A stretch of DNA of 64,000 nucleotides, taken from assembly GCA_900491605.1 (NCBI GenBank), contig UESW01001603.1, positions 187,601 to 251,600 on the forward strand, read 5' to 3'. The position numbers were made by a program, and so were the translations under genes. Origin of the DNA: Calamus simplicifolius. Lineage: Eukaryota; Streptophyta; Magnoliopsida; Arecales; Arecaceae. Under the pieces are notes generated by a model. The model did not search any database. It was not told the origin of the DNA and saw nothing but the letters and a program-made list of their open reading frames with translations. Positions 62,752 through 64,000 of the stretch are shown here, piece by piece. Numbering within the stretch: the stretch's first letter is position 1; each line of letters begins with the position of its first letter.

Positions 62752-63205
62752 TGATGCGGGCACCAAGATCAGAGGATTCTTAATCCTCTGTGGATATCTG
62801 ATTAGGTTTGTAGGGTTTGATTCAGTTGAAAAACTAGGTTTATTTTATTTATTTTATTTTGAGTCTAATTTTATTTGTTTAGGCATTTAAGTCTTGTCTT
62901 TTGAGTTGATACTCGTTATTAGGGTTTGGGTCATATTGAGTCAGCTCATTATGAGCTTGGGTCAATTTGAGTCCTGTCCAATCCAGTTGGTCTTATATGT
63001 GTCCAGTCCAGTCCAATTGGTATTGCATTAAGTTCATTCAGCTTACAAGAGGAGACACCAGTATTGGAGCAGAAGAAAAGGCAATCACAGTCAAACGGAG
63101 CAGCTGCTAAATTCAAGTTGGCGTTACACCTACATAAGAAGTCACATGTCAGCTACCCACCTGTCATCCTTCAGCACAAGCATTCCACACGCCACCTAGC
63201 AGAGC
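62752..63205 (+). repeat. Truncated 3' LTR of gypsy element 2
   Basis: It starts TGATGCGGGCACCAAGATC and aligns with the 5' LTR from 55700 as far as CCACCTAGCAGAGC, where the sequence switches to TGTTGGCCCAGATGAC at 63206. The rest of this LTR may lie beyond the window, on the other side of the inserted element. Confidence 0.85.
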
Positions 63206-64000
63206 TGTTGGCCCAGATGACAACCCAAGAGGGGGGGGGGGGGGGGGGGGGGGGTGAATTGGGTTCTTTAAAAAATTTATCCTCTTAAAAAAATTGTTTG
63301 CTTAAGATGAATGAAAGTAAATGCAATGCAAATATAAAGCAAAATCAATGAGAAAGAGATAGAGATAGAGACAATAGAAGCACGACAAACATAAAGATTT
63401 TATAGTGGTTCGGTGTATCCAACACCTACGTCCACTCCCAAGATCCACTTGGGTCCACACTATAATCTCCTCGATTACAGCCGAGTTGTTTTACAAGCTC
63501 ACAACCCAAACTTGTTGTTTTACCCGGGATCACAACGAACCCAGCCGGTTTTTCGGGCTCACCAGCACACAACCCTAAACTCAAGCTAATCTAGCTTGAC
63601 CCGAGGTAAACAACCTCCACTAGTTCAATCCCTTTGATTGAACTAGGCACAAACAAAAAAGAATATAGTTTTCAAAGATACATAGCTCCTCAATGAGCAA
63701 ATATTCAAAAATAAGTAAACAAGTTTAGAAAAGCCTGATTTGAAGTTGTTTGGTTTTGAGCTTTTCTTTTTTTTCTTCTTTTCTTCTTTTCCTCTTCTCC
63801 CTTTGGAATGATGAATCAAGCCTCAGCTTTAATCCCTTACAGTCGTTGCAGTTGACAAGATTGGAAATGGAAGAAACAGAGCTTTTACTTCAATTTGGGA
63901 AATCCACCGATTTTTGACTTGGGGCGCCTTGGATTCCTCTTTGAGCATTTTGGAGTGGAAGGATTTGAGTTTGAATGCTTTTCTCTTGGATTTTAGGCTC
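63206..64000 (+). mobile_element. LTR of another retrotransposon (copia SIRE/Maximus-like), entering from 63206
   Basis: It begins TGTTGGCCCAGATGACAACC and then a poly-G run followed by GTGAATTGGG, a start I associate with SIRE/Maximus-type copia LTRs. It also has the GTGGTTCGGTGTATCCAACA and ACCTACGTCC segments at ~63406-63432. It is inserted into the 3' LTR of gypsy element 2 and leaves the window, so its interior and far end are unseen. The class is from memory. Confidence 0.65.
63231..63254. repeat. Poly-G run, 24 bases
   Basis: Twenty-four uninterrupted G lie 25 bases inside the new LTR. Runs of this length are hard to sequence, so the count is unreliable. The strand could form G-quadruplexes. 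Confidence 0.9.

Larger units (their letters stand above)
55700..63205 (+). mobile_element. Second Ty3/gypsy chromovirus, decayed, 3' LTR interrupted
   Basis: It has a 5' LTR (55700-57139), primer-binding site, gag from 58049, pol through 62720 with a C-terminal chromodomain, and the first ~450 bases of a 3' LTR that is cut at 63205 by another LTR. It differs from gypsy element 1 in LTR sequence, RT (VVYFDDILIYSK) and chromodomain, so it is a separate chromovirus lineage, perhaps Galadriel-like (inference). Many stops and frame changes. Confidence 0.9.

Noticed and set aside
63064..63288. Open frame containing poly-Gly
   Set aside because: It spans the junction of two LTRs and the poly-G run, so it cannot be a gene.

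Overview
This is nuclear DNA from a flowering plant, probably a monocot. It holds intron-containing genes with GT..AG boundaries whose products are plant families (serine carboxypeptidase-like, ACT-domain repeat protein, gamma-glutamyltransferase, NPH3/BTB protein), GC-rich exons in AT-rich spacers, and a heavy load of LTR retrotransposons, MITEs and a TRIM. A palm is my guess; the sequence alone does not prove it.

Layout. (1) 1-15.3 kb is the gene-bearing left end, all on the minus strand: the first exon of a serine carboxypeptidase-like gene (1010-1338), a complete six-exon ACR9/ACR10-type ACT-domain gene (4650-7954, 417 aa), and the last five exons of a gamma-glutamyltransferase gene (12271-15265) whose 5' exon(s) are not in the window. 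(2) 16.8-26.0 kb is a Ty3/gypsy chromovirus with ~2.1-kb LTRs. Its 5' LTR carries a broken piece of a host SKU5-like multicopper oxidase gene, and its 3' LTR contains an assembly gap. (3) 26-43 kb has no confident gene. It holds a 565-bp TRIM, Tourist-like MITEs (one single, one nested cluster), and a 1.1-kb CACTA-like element carrying a germin-like gene fragment. (4) 43.2-45.6 kb is a four-exon NPH3/BTB gene on the plus strand. (5) 47.1-49.5 kb is a candidate hAT-like element filled with an ~84-bp GATC-rich tandem array and a GC-rich palindromic minisatellite. (6) 49.6-64 kb is a transposon graveyard: a decayed minus-strand Ty1/copia element split by a plus-strand LINE remnant, then a second Ty3/gypsy chromovirus whose 3' LTR is interrupted by the LTR of another element running off the window.

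The genes do not form a pathway; they are independent housekeeping or signalling genes separated by transposons. Small frame lesions recur in otherwise conserved reading frames (GGT, NPH3, gypsy pol). Nearly all are single-base losses and many lie in homopolymer runs. Together with the N at 24024 and the duplicated LTR start beside it, this suggests consensus base-calling and assembly errors, so gene-decay claims need care.

I found no wholly new biological system. The most unusual structures are the host-gene fragments inside an LTR and inside a CACTA element, the GATC array, and the TRIM.
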